In this document: positions 41,176 to 52,076 of the stretch, piece after piece | Layout: each line of letters begins with the position of its first letter | How positions within the stretch are numbered: the first letter of the stretch is position 1 | Origin: Aquila chrysaetos chrysaetos | Taxonomy: Eukaryota; Chordata; Aves; Accipitriformes; Accipitridae | Length of the DNA: 64,000 nucleotides | Assembly (NCBI RefSeq): GCF_900496995.4 | Contig: NC_044007.1 | Span: 372,001 to 436,000, forward strand | Direction: 5' to 3' | Notes under the pieces: generated by a model | The model's input: the letters and a program-made list of their open reading frames with translations, nothing else | Database searches by the model: none | What the model was told of the DNA's origin: nothing | Position numbers and translations under genes: made by a program

Positions 41176-44100
41176 CTGCAAGGAGAGCAGAGGGATGGGT
41201 GGGAACGGGGTGTTGGGACCTGGCAAAGGGGCAGGAGGACGAGACGCCACCAGCCTCCCCCCAGCACACCAGTGCAGATGGCTCACAGTGTCGTTGTGTC
41301 CCCCCCCAGGGACTGCCCTCCCCGCAGAGGGGCAGACGCCGGTCCATCCTCACCAGCCAGGGCAGAGCACCCCTGGCTGGGACCCCCGACCTCCATCCTC
41401 CTCTCCAGCCTTGTGGCCCTCGCCCACCAGCCGTCACCGGTACCTGCGGGTTTTGGCTCTGCTCGTCTTGGTCTCCTCTGCCGGGACGAGCACCGCTCAA
41501 CTTGGCGGTTCCCGCAGTGCTCCTGAATTTCCCGACTCTTTTTTACCCAGGATTGTTCCCAGATCTACACCTGCCGGCCCCTTCTGCTCATTCTGGTCGC
41601 TGGTCCCCGATGTCCCTACATCCACCCCTCGCCAGGTCGTGCACTGCAGAGCCCACGATCCGGCACCTGGCTGAGCCTAAACCAAGCCACGGCAAACTGA
41701 CCCACAGCGCTTCCCAGCTCGGCCAGGGGCTCTGCTGCTCACCCACCTCGTACTTCCACCATCCCCACAACCACCCCATTTCCCCAGCCCCACGCACAGG
41801 ATCAGTCCCCTCTGCCCCAGCACGGCCGGTGCCTTTGCTGCGGGCAGGCAGTATCTGCTGGAGACAGCAGGGCTTGGGCAGGCAGGACATGGGGGGCGGC
41901 AGGAGAGGGTCATCCTGGTTTTGGGGCTTTTCCAGCATAAGGAGTTGAACCCGAATCAGCCTTGGGCACCCTGCACACCCTCAGGGCACCCTGGACGGCG
42001 GAGCCAGCCCACCACAGAGGCACGGAGCAATGGCATCTGGGACAAGAAGAAAAGGCGCAGGGATGGGCAGTGCCCCTCAAACCACGGCAGCCAGCACCTC
42101 GAAGCAGCCCGCGCAACCCGTGGCACGTGGCCATGCACAGACAGTACACGTGGCACGTTTCTGTGAACGCGTGTCTGCATGCAACGCGCCGTCCCGCTCC
42201 TGCACGTGCCGGGGCAAACAAGGAGCCACGTTAACGGAGTGCTGTGGGGAGCGTGGCGTGCCAAGGCCATTCACCACGGTTTGCCGAGAGCCTGCAGGTA
42301 TGGTGGGAGCTGCCGCCCTTAGGCACCGGCAGCCGGGCTCAGCCTGCTCTGGGCTGCGACGCTGGCAGAACTGAGCTGGGGGACCTCGGGGAGGTCCGGC
42401 CACGGCATGGGTGCCATGTGGAACTGTCGGGACCAAAGCCACCATGTGCAGGAGGAGCAGCCCCCGCATGGCACTCTCTGAGCTGCACCCTCGCCCCCCA
42501 CTCTCCCATCCCCAAAATGCACCTCAGGGTACAGCCCAGCTTGGGGAGACACAGTGCCCCTGCCTCCCCCCGCCAGCTTCCACAGAGACCAGTGTCTCCC
42601 AGCAGAAACCTCCTTTGCTTCTGTGTCAGCACCAGAAGGGCCAGGACGGTGCAGCCATGGTGGTAAAGATAACATTTTATCAGCCACGTGAGCCCTTCTC
42701 TTGCTGCAGATCACCGCGCTGCGGGGAGAGGCAGCTGCTCGAGCTCTGCCAGCCCAGGAACCGCTGTCTGCGGAGGATGTCCCCAGGGTCACCTCCGGCT
42801 GTGCTTCCCGCTGCCATCGGCTGCCTGAGCCGTTGGAGGGTTCCCAGGGCCCTCGCTCTGCCATGAGCCGGCTCGGAGCCCGCGCACCTTGTGCAGAGCC
42901 TGTGGCCGTTCCAGGCTCTGGTGCTGTGAGCTTAGCTGCTTTGCTGCAACAAGTGGAAGGAGATGCCATGTAAAAACAAGCCTAGGTGCAATGCATCTCT
43001 GCACAGGCATGGAGACGGCAAGGATGAAGATACCAGTGGCTGCTCCATGCCCTGGCAGAGAAGCCGGGTTTGCAGGAGGGATCGCACCGTGCCTGTACCC
43101 AAAGGCTGAGGGAGATGCGCACGCTCCCACACAGTCCCGGGAGCCCTGCAATGAACCTGTCGTTAACCCTGGTAACGCTTTGCCAGGTCACCTGGCTGAG
43201 CATAACGAGGGGGAGCAGTCTGTGATGCTGCAGATCCCACTGGGAATCCCACAGAGGGAAATGGGAAAGCACGTGGTGCCGGCGGCCGGAGCCCTGGAGA
43301 GGCTGGAGGAGGCCAGAGCGGGTGATGGACGTGCTGCAGTGAGCAGCAGGGTCTGGGCCGGGCTCCAGCCGGCGGCAAGGGGCCGCATCCAGCACAAAGG
43401 GCTGCAGAAATGTGCCCGGGGAGGGGAGGAAGGGGAGACACAGCCAGCTCTGAGGCTTCCATCAGAGGAGCAAGGGAGCCCGATGCTCAGGAGCGAGCAG
43501 ACCCCTGGTTCGTTTTAGCCAGGGTGCAGTGAGGGCGGCTGTGGAGGTGTGGGAACGAGAGTGCAGGTGCTGCCAGAAAGGCTGCAGGAGCAGGAGGTAA
43601 AGCATGAACATGGGTTACGGTGGTGCCATGAGGATGGTGATGAGCACAAGAACTGACCAAGGACAGGTCGACCACATGTCCGAGATGTTGTGCACAGGCT
43701 CTGCCTGGGAGGGGAAATGGCTGAGGACCACGGGCTCGGTAAATGGGAGATAAAACCGATTTGATGCAGAAGTGACGCAGCAATGCTGCCGTGGCCAGCC
43801 ATGGCGGTGGCCCTGGACAAGGTGCTGGTAATGTGGCTGAGCAGGAACAGCAGCGTGCACAGCGCTTGGGGCTGCACGGGACTGGGGGTCACTGGGAGGA
43901 AGTGGCGACCGCTGCAGCTGCTGAGGAAGGAGCAGCGGGCAGGGCTCTGGTCAGAAACCTTGCCAGAAAAAGCAGCAAATTGCAAGAGGGTGCGTGGCCG
44001 CATCCTGGCAAGGCTTTGCCTCCCGTAGGCACAAGCCAGGTTCCCGGGGTGGGAGCGAGACCCACTGCTGGGTGAGCAGGGGAGCAGGTGTGAGCGCAGC

Positions 44101-47100
44101 ACAACAGTGGGGGGGCATGGGGCAAATGGGGGCACGGGGCAAGCAGGGGCACGGGGCAAAAGGCAAAGTTTGTCCTCGACTGCAGAGTTCAGAGCTGAAC
44201 AAAAGCACCTGCAAAAGGGGCTGCAGGAAGGGATGAGCTCCCCAGGGATTAAGTGTAACCAACACTGGGGGATGCTCACCGAGAAGAGTCAAGAAGAGAC
44301 GGGTGTTTGTTCACACCCCAAAACCTGAGTAAATACAGAAAAAGGACTATATTCCACCGTGTTGGAAAGGAAGAGTGGCAGTCTCTCATCGGCTCTGGCC
44401 CATCAGAGATGCCCCCGGGCACGTGCGCTCACTGCAGACCCTGTGTGTGTGATGCCCTCTGCCGTGGTGGGACCCCGCAGCCCCACGCACCCCACAGCCG
44501 TGGCCACTTGCCCCTGGAGCTGGTGCCGGTGCCCCTCGCCGGCTGGCCAAGCCACGGGCTGTGTCTCAGCTCCCTCCTCCCCTGGGGCCAGGTGAGCGTC
44601 TGGGGAGGCAGCAGGACGGTGCGGCCGGAGGCACCAAGGCACGTGGGGTCGTGGCAGCTCCAGTGCAGACCAGTGCAATCACCCATGGAGCAACGCCCAC
44701 GGTCCTGCAGCCCTCCTGCCCTGCGCCGCTGGTCCCTGGCCCCATGTGCCCCATGGGTGAGCCCTCATCCCGGGCCAGGACTGCAATGCCCGCGGCGCAT
44801 GGTGCCAGCCCTGCTGCCAGAGCCTGAGCATGGCGAACCTGTGCCACTGGGGAGCTGGAGGATGCCGCCACAGGCGGGCGGCAGATAAAGGCATGGGGAG
44901 GCCTGACCACAGCGTCTGCGGTGGGAAATGCTCTTCCAGCAACAGTGCCCAAAACCTAGTCCGAGCTGGCAGGGATGGAGCACGGGCTATTGCTGGCAGC
45001 CTGTCCCGGACACGGTGCGGTGGCATGCCTGCACAGGCAGTACCGGCCGCCCGAGTCCTGGGGACATGCCAAGAGATGCAAGACAACGAGCAAACCCCAA
45101 ACCAGTGCAGGGATGCCTGCACGCTGGTTGCTGCAGATGCCTGCAGTGGGAACAGCCACAAGGGTCCCTGCAGCCGCCGCCTGCCCCGGCATGTTGCGGG
45201 TGGATCCGGAGCAGCCCCCAGCCCCAGCTCGGCTGCTGGCCCGGGACAGCCACCAGGCACAGCGGGCTGCGCCGGCTGTGCCCTGGGACATGACAGCCGG
45301 AACAAACGGATTTGGAGCTGCCTGACAGCAGCGACGCAGTGCCTCAGGAGGGAGGCACAATTCCCCACACCACGCTGCCCGCACAGCCCCACCAGCGGCT
45401 GCACGGCTCGGAGCGTCCTGAGGCTGCTCGGCGCTACCGCCATCCCCACCGCAGACACGCTGGCCCTGCGCCTAGCAGTGCCCCAGCTTGCAAAGCTGCC
45501 TGGTGCCCGGCGGGATGGGCGACGCGCTGGCTGCAGCCCCGGGTCAGGCTCCCAGGCAAGCAGCACCATCGCCCCGCTCGCACCCCCGGGACCTGCAGCA
45601 AGGAGAGGGATTCACCAGCCCAGCCGACGCCAGCCCCCCGCGCAGACCATGCCGCTCGACGGCACAGAGACGCGGGTGCGTTACTGTGAGGCAGTGCTGC
45701 CCTTGGCTGGCACGCATCGGGATTTCGCTGGGGCGAGGTGGGGACCTGCCTGCAGCCACTGGGCTCCGTGTCCCAGGGCAGCAGCACGGCGCAGGGAGGG
45801 GGGTCTCAGGGTCCCAGCACGTGTGGAGGAAGCAGAGCTGGGCAGCTTATCTCCCTAAAGAAAGGTTCAGTGCCCCAGCGAGGTGGGGGGGGCGTGGGAG
45901 AGGCCGATCCGGCTTTGTGGCTGCTGGGGAGGCTGTACAGAGAGTTCCCAGAGTGGCACGCTGCGGGCTGGAGCCAGCAGTGCCCGGGGCGGCGGGTGCA
46001 CGGAGCTGGCAGCTGGTGTGTGCCAGCAGGGCCGAGCCGGCTGCCACGGCCCCGCTTGGGACGGCAGCCATGGGTCCCACGTGCCAGACCACGGCCAGAG
46101 GCAGCTACTGCGGCAGGACGGGGTGGTACAGCCGACGGCGCTGCTGTTCACGCAGTGACGGGCGAGCACCCACGTGAGAAACTGTCCCACCGTGGGGCTG
46201 GGAGGTGCAGTGCCCAGGCACAGCCCGGCTCGGCCGTGGCACACCGGGGAGCACCGCGTGGCACGCTCGCCCAGCGAGCATCTTGACAGTCCCGCCAGCG
46301 CGGCATGTGAGCTGGTGATGGGCTGTTTGCAAATGCCCTTGCGCGCCGGGTCGCTGCTCGGGCGGCGAGGGAGCCCTTCCAGGGCTGACTGACAGCCACG
46401 ACCGGCGCGGCATTCAGCGCTTCGCATGCCACCACCCCGCGGTTTTAACGCTGTGTGACAGTTTAGCTCGGAGAGCCTGAAAGGGGTGAACTCTGGCCCG
46501 TGCGTCAGCGGGGCGAGCTAAGCTGCAGTGCATTAAAAACGGGAATATAATAGAGTTATCCATCATAATTAGCCTGGCCCAATTACACGCTCCCTCAGCC
46601 GCTCCCAGCGCGCGGTGCAGCTCCGCGGCAGCTGACGCTGCTCACGGCCGAGCTGCCGGCCCTGTTGCTCCTCGCACGGCACTTGGGCTCAGCCGGCTGT
46701 GCCAAGGATGGCAGGGTGGCAGACACCGGCACTCTCCGCCGCATCGATCGGGAGGGAGTGATGGGACGGGGCAGCGCTGCCAGCCCCCGCCGCGGCCCTG
46801 CCCTGGACCGGCTGCTCGCCCACCACCCCAGCGCGGCAGGGCTGGAGTTGCTGGGCCATTGCCAGCTTGTAAGGCTTGGCCAAATCCTGTCCTACAGACC
46901 CTCTCGGTAGCACCATGCCGCGTGATTCAGCTGCGACTGCTTTGGGGACCAGTGAGAGGCTGAGCCACTGCCAGCCCCAGGGCTGGTCCCCGCTGTCCCA
47001 GCGGTGCTGTTTGCCATTGCGCTGCCTGTGCCAATCCCGGCTGATGCTGAGCCCTGCCACGTGCTGCCTGCTGGCTCCGCACCGGCACCACCAGCGCCCA

Positions 47101-49354
47101 TGGGAAGCCAGGCGGCTCCGGGGCGAGCACATGAGAGGCAGACGCTGCCTGTGGGAAGGGCCTTTGGGAGGGATTGGGGGGGTCCTGGGGGAGCAGGAGG
47201 GTGACATGAAGTGGCACGAGATGGCTGGAGAAGGTCCATGGACAAGGGATGCCGTGCCAGGCGGGAGAACAGGCCTTCCAGACATGGTTTAGTGGGCATG
47301 GTTAATGGTTGGACTCGATGATCTTGAAAGTCTTTTCCAACCTAAATGATTCTATGATTTTATGATTCTATGATTCCCCATGCTCTGCACAGCTCGCCCC
47401 ATGGCTCGCCCCATGGCACTGGGCTGCAGGCGGCTCCGCATGCCTGGTGGGCACCCGGCAGCAGACAGCCTGGATGCCCAGGGTGTCCCTCGCCACCTCG
47501 CCTGGATGCACGGGGTGTCCCTTGCCACCTCACCCCCTGTGCCCCTTTTCCAGCTGCCGCAGTGGGATCCCACCGCCCCGGCTCGCCCATCACCCCGGCA
47601 GGTGGAGCAGCTCCTGCCCAGCGCTGGCCCGACTCACCACAGCACACCGGCACGCCGGGGAGGGTCCCAGTGCCAGGGCCAACACAGGCACAGGGCTGAG
47701 GGGCATGTGGGGAAGGGGGGGTCCCCTCCAGCAAATGGGCACTGGTCCCAAAGGCTGGTCTCAGGGGATTCGCTCAGGAGCCGGGGGGTTTCTCACCCAG
47801 GGAAGGGGAGTTGGACCCCACAGATGTCGCGGGGAGGTGAGGGGCTTCTAGCCCATGGAGTGGGACTGGGCCACGGAGGTCAGCATTGGATGCAGAGGGG
47901 TCTCGGTGGTCTCATGGGGTTTGCAAGAGGTGTCTCGCCTTGAGGGGGGATCAGGAAGGGGGGGGGAGCAGGGAATATCTGAGGGGGCAGCGAGGTGGAG
48001 CATGGCCCCTGGCTGCCCAAGCCATCCCCAGGGAGCAGTCCTTGCTGCCCTCCCTGGGACCCATCCTTAGCTCCCCATGATGGGCACAGCAGCTTGTGAC
48101 CACCTCCAGCGCAGGGGATGCTCCCCTCCATGGTCCCCCCACCCCTGCTGTGTCCAACGGCCGCATCCCGGTGCAGCCTGCTGCAGGCCGGCAAGGAAGG
48201 GACGCTGCTGCTAATTGCAGACGCACAATGCAATTAACGTGCTCCGAAGCTGCTGCCATCTGTCTGGGACAGCCCGGGCTCTCCGTGCTGCTACAGGGGC
48301 CGACACGCTCAGCTGCTCCTGGCACAGTCCCACTGCTCCCACGCAGACCCCACCAGCCCCCAGATGTTGCATGGCCCCCGCGAGGTCCCGCGCAGCTCCG
48401 GTGCTCCCGGTGCAGTGCCTAGTGGGAGGCATCGCCGCAGGACGAGCTTCCCGGCACGGGGAGACCCAACCTGGAGAGAGCAGCGGCACATGGCTCACAG
48501 GGCTGGAAAGACTCCTTGAGCCGTCCAAGCCAGCGCCAGCGAATCTCCTGAGCGGGTGTCCACGCCGACGTCTCCCCCATTTGCCCGGGCTGCCCCTAAT
48601 GAACCCCTGCTGTCCCGCCTGCCCGGCCAGCTTGCCCTTATCCCCCCAGCCCCTCATCCTCGCAGCTGACCAGGGCTTCCTGACCGCTGCCATCCAGCCA
48701 TGACCGCTCCTGCACTGCCAGGCTCTGGGCAGAAGCCAAGGCGCCGGCAGGCACAGCCCTGGCCCGGCAGCGGTAGCGGCACACATCAGCACAGCGTACG
48801 AGCACCGTGGGGGACAGCGGGCACTGCCCTGCCCGCAGCCGCACTGCCGGAGGGACGTATCCGACCCCGTGCGAAGGACGCAGCCTCAGAACCCTCCACG
48901 CCACCAGCAGTGCCCGCTCACTGCTGCTCCCTGTCCCCAAAACCAGGGACCCGCTGGCACAGGGCTGCAGCCTCCTGGGGCAGGAGAGACCCCGGCCCCG
49001 CTGCACCCACCTCACCTCCCAGGAGCACCACCAGGCCAGGGCAGCCAGGCAGCTCCGGGGACCACCCCGCAGCCATGCTCCGTGCCCGGTGGCACGGCGC
49101 TGTGGGGATGCCCGGGCACGGCTGTGCACAAGCCTGGCACGCTGGTGCAGCTCCTCACGCCAGGAGCTGGTCAGACCTCCGGTGCCCTGGCACGCTCCAT
49201 CACGACCCGCGGCAGCACGCGCCCGGGACGGCGCAGCCCATGGCACGAAGGCAACCAGGAGCCCCCAGCCCGCACCTGCAGCGGCGAGGCCGGGGCACGG
49301 CTGCCCATGGGGAGCAGCGAGGGCGAACAGACCACGCGGAGCTGCCGGCTGGTT
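41176..49354. other. Stretch between candidate upstream exons and the 49.4 kb transcript end
   Basis: Unique GC-rich sequence; no gene recognised on either strand. Contains a GATA/E-box cluster at 42668-42690, a homeodomain-like AT-rich island at 46441-46610, a CR1 fragment at 47281-47375 and an inverted repeat at 48212-48236. Many open frames overlap one another and are composition artefacts. Confidence 0.5.
47281..47375 (+). mobile_element. CR1 LINE, 3'-end fragment
   Basis: Contains the CR1 3' end hallmark GGACTCGATGATCTTGAAAG, then CTTTTCCAACCTAAATGATT, followed by repeated ATTCTATGA units. Only the 3' end is present, as in most CR1 copies (5'-truncated). Plus orientation, opposite to the surrounding genes. 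It identifies the genome as avian. Confidence 0.93.
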
Positions 49355-50230
49355 TCATAGGATCTCTTTTACTGACCTCGCTAGGGAGAGCCATGGGTCC
49401 ATACTGCATGTTTTACAAACACTTCACGGTATATACAAGTCAGGTTTTAGTGTTTTTGCCCCCAAAAAGAGATGCTTTTGGATTATCGATCAGCCCCGGC
49501 TGCCCTGATGAGAAATGATTGGGAAATCAGGGGAGCGCAGGGCCCCGAGGGAGCGGGAGCCCCGGCTCAGGCTGGGCTATGGTACAGAGTCGCCCACATT
49601 AGCATGTCATGCAAAAGCAAAACTGGATAATGAGAATAATAGTAACGAATGCTGAGGAATAACATGACTCGATTTACACGTGGCAAATGAGAGCAGGCGG
49701 GAAGGAGGAGAGGTGCTGTGGAGATCCGCGGGTGAGCCGTAGCACCGTGCCGGGAGGCCGTCCCTGGGGAGGAGGGTGTGCACCTCAGGCACGCTGGCAC
49801 GGGGCGAGGGGAGAGGGACAGGCGACCGTGTGGGTGCCTCTCGGGGGGCCGGGGTCAGCCAGGCTGAACGCGGGGGGCTACGGCCCCGACGGCCCAAGCC
49901 GGCACAGCCCCACCACTGCGTCACTTATTGCTTCAGCCCCTGCCTGGGGCCCCGGTGGAGTGTGGTGGGGGGACGGGGGCTGCGTGCTGCCAGGGGCCAG
50001 GGGCAGCGCATGGGCCGGGGCACCCCGCTGCCGGCCGGGGGGCTCCGGTGCTGCGGGGCAGCCCCCGCACCCGGGCAGCGCGGCCCCCGGTCTCTGCCCA
50101 GGGACTCTGGCAAGTGCAAAGGGAGAGGGAGCATGTCCCAGTGTCCTCAAGTGCGGTCCCACTTGCCCCAGGGCGGGGGTACGGGCTCCGTGGCAGCGGT
50201 GAGGGGAGTTGGGATGGACATCCAGCAACA
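49355..50230 (-). other. Candidate terminal exon/3'UTR of an unassigned transcript
   Basis: A very strong acceptor (long T/C tract, TTTGTTTTAG) lies at 50231-50232. Downstream on the minus strand the sequence becomes AT-rich (49380-49690) and holds a variant poly(A) signal AGTAAA at 49378-49383. In phase 0 from the candidate exon at 50628-50754 it would encode about 27 residues (CCWMSIPTPL..., stop). It could also be part of a long spliced plectin 3'UTR. Confidence 0.3.
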
Positions 50231-50627
50231 CTAAAACAAAGTGAACAGAAAAGATGGGATGAGACAGGGAGACTGGTCCATGAGATGAAGCCATCGAGCC
50301 CAGCCGGCAGTGCCTCGCGCCCGCCCCGTGCCAGCCTGCTTGCCCCCACGCTGCCTCGGCAAGCAACACCTCCCAACCGGGGCCGGCCCTCCCGCAGCTG
50401 GAGCAGCGCGGCGCAGCACCGGTCCGGCACAACCACAGCTGGAAAGCCTTCACCGTGGGCAACTGTACCCCAAACCGTACTTGGAGGAAAACGATACCCC
50501 CTGGACATCTTGGTGTCACTGCCTGGAGAACGCAGCACCCAGCTAAAGCCCCAGCACCAGCCCAGAGAGCCGCAGGATGGCGGGAAACCCCGGCTCCAAA
50601 GAGAGAGACTGGAAAGGTTGGCGTTAC

Positions 50628-50754
50628 CTGTGCCGGTGAGCACGGCCGAAGAGCTGCCGCGTCCCAAGCTCCCCTCGAGCCCATCCACGACTTGCTGATG
50701 TCGGAGACCCAGCTAAGGAACTCGCCCAGCGGCAAGGGGACTTCTTTGGTGGGA
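50628..50754 (-). CDS. Possible small coding exon
   Basis: Acceptor ATCTTTTTCCAG, donor CAG|GTAACG. The frame open through both sites reads PTKEVPLPLGEFLSWVSDIS, then KSWMGSRGAWDAAAL to SPAQ. The sequence looks protein-like but matches nothing I can name. An internal ATG would give MGSRGAW. Could join to the exon at 50230 or, in phase, to 41096-41175. Confidence 0.3.
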
Positions 50755-50929
50755 CTGGAAAAAGATGTCTGCCAGAGAGAGAGCGCGTTATTGTGGGTGA
50801 AGGGAAGGAGAGGAAAACCAGGAAGAAAGGAATTACCACAAGGAAGAAAAGAGGAGTCCAGTTTTACAGAGATCCGCCTTTTTTCTAACAAGAGAGCACG
50901 GCGGGCTGCTGCAGCGTCCCACGACCCAC

Positions 50930-51680
50930 CCTGGGCTCGGAGGGTCCTGTGGCCTCCGCGCCCCTCAAGAGGGTCTGGAGAACCCCCGTGGCGAGGGGGG
51001 GTGCGCGCGGCCGGGCAGCGGCTGGGGTCTGGGCGCAGGAACCGCGCGCGGAGCCGGGCTGGCTTTGGCAGCGCAGGCTCTGCCGAGCTCAGGCGCGGGC
51101 TCTGGCGGACTCCTGTCAATTCATTAAGCCACATCAGTGTAAAGAAATCAACCTTGTGCAGAGCACTTCCCAGATACACGGAGAGACAGACAGACAGAGA
51201 GACAGGCAGCAGCAGGCGCGGCTGCCGGCTAGCGGCGACACGAGCCACGCGGGCATGGAGAGCCAAGCGCGGCAGGTGCGTCCCGGCGAGCGGGCAGGCG
51301 GGCTGGCGGAGGCGGCAGTGGACACGCAGCGAAGCCCCTCGGCGGGCGAAGCGGTGGAGCGGAGGCAGGTCCCTCCGCACGGCGCGGAAGCAGCGGGCAG
51401 CGCCAGCGCGCACTTACGGTCGGGGCATCGGCTCCGCGGCGTGGTGGTGGGGATGTGCCGGGAGGCCAAGCCAGGGAGCTGGGGCAGCTCAGGAGCTGGG
51501 GCACAGAGCCCCCTCCTCGCCACGCCGAGAGCGGGTGGAAGGGGTCCAGGCAACAGCTCCAGGGCCGGTGTGAAGTGGTTGTCTGGCGCCGAGCAGCAGG
51601 GAGCCTGCGATGTCCTCCTCCATTCTGCCGGCATGCCGGCTGCGGCGCGCCGCGGGGACAGGGTCGTCTCCTCCTTCGGG
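50930..51680. promoter_or_regulatory. CpG-dense block downstream of plectin
   Basis: High CpG density just beyond the plectin 3'UTR. The minus strand has a GTAAGT donor at 51412-51417 preceded by 72 open codons from an ATG at 51634. This is the right position for an alternative promoter of the downstream tail gene, but no transcript is demonstrated. Confidence 0.3.
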
Positions 51681-51689
51681 ATGCGGGGG

Positions 51690-52076
51690 ATGAAGCCGGC
51701 AGGGTTAATTACAAAAGAGTCGCTAAGTGGTTAGACCAAAAAGACGGAACTGTTTTCCTGTTTTCCGGCTCTGCCTCGCCGTCTCCGAGTGGCTGGGTGG
51801 GATCGGCTCTGCAGAGGGCAGGAATGGCAGCAGGCTCCCGGGGCGGCAGATCTGGGAGGGTAGTGTGTTTTCTCTCTCATCTCTTAATATACAAATACTG
51901 TCAGAACAATCGTATATATTAATATATTAGTCTAGTCTTTTTGGTTAAACTTTAGGCACTGCTTTGGAAGAAGAATGGAGTTTAAAAATTAAAAAAAATA
52001 CTAGTGATTAGCCAGCAGCGTTGCCACATGCGGAGCAGGCGAGGCGGCGGGTTCCTCGGGCAGGGGCCAGCAGGTT
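51690..52076 (-). other. PLEC: Plectin 3'UTR, AT-rich part
   Basis: Directly after the plectin stop. Unlike the surrounding DNA it is AT-rich (TTTTTTAATTTTTAAACTCC near 51985, then ATATATTAATATATA near 51920), the pattern of a conserved 3'UTR. No AATAAA was found; the cleavage site is unresolved. Confidence 0.6.

Noticed and set aside
49878-51413. 511-codon minus frame downstream of plectin
   Set aside because: As a whole it is not a gene; only its short part at 50628-50754 has splice sites and protein-like sequence, which is listed separately at low confidence.
51418-51634. ATG-initiated 72-codon start (MPAEWRRTSQ...) in the CpG block
   Set aside because: Phase does not fit the next candidate exon and the sequence is low-complexity; kept only as a possible non-coding first exon.
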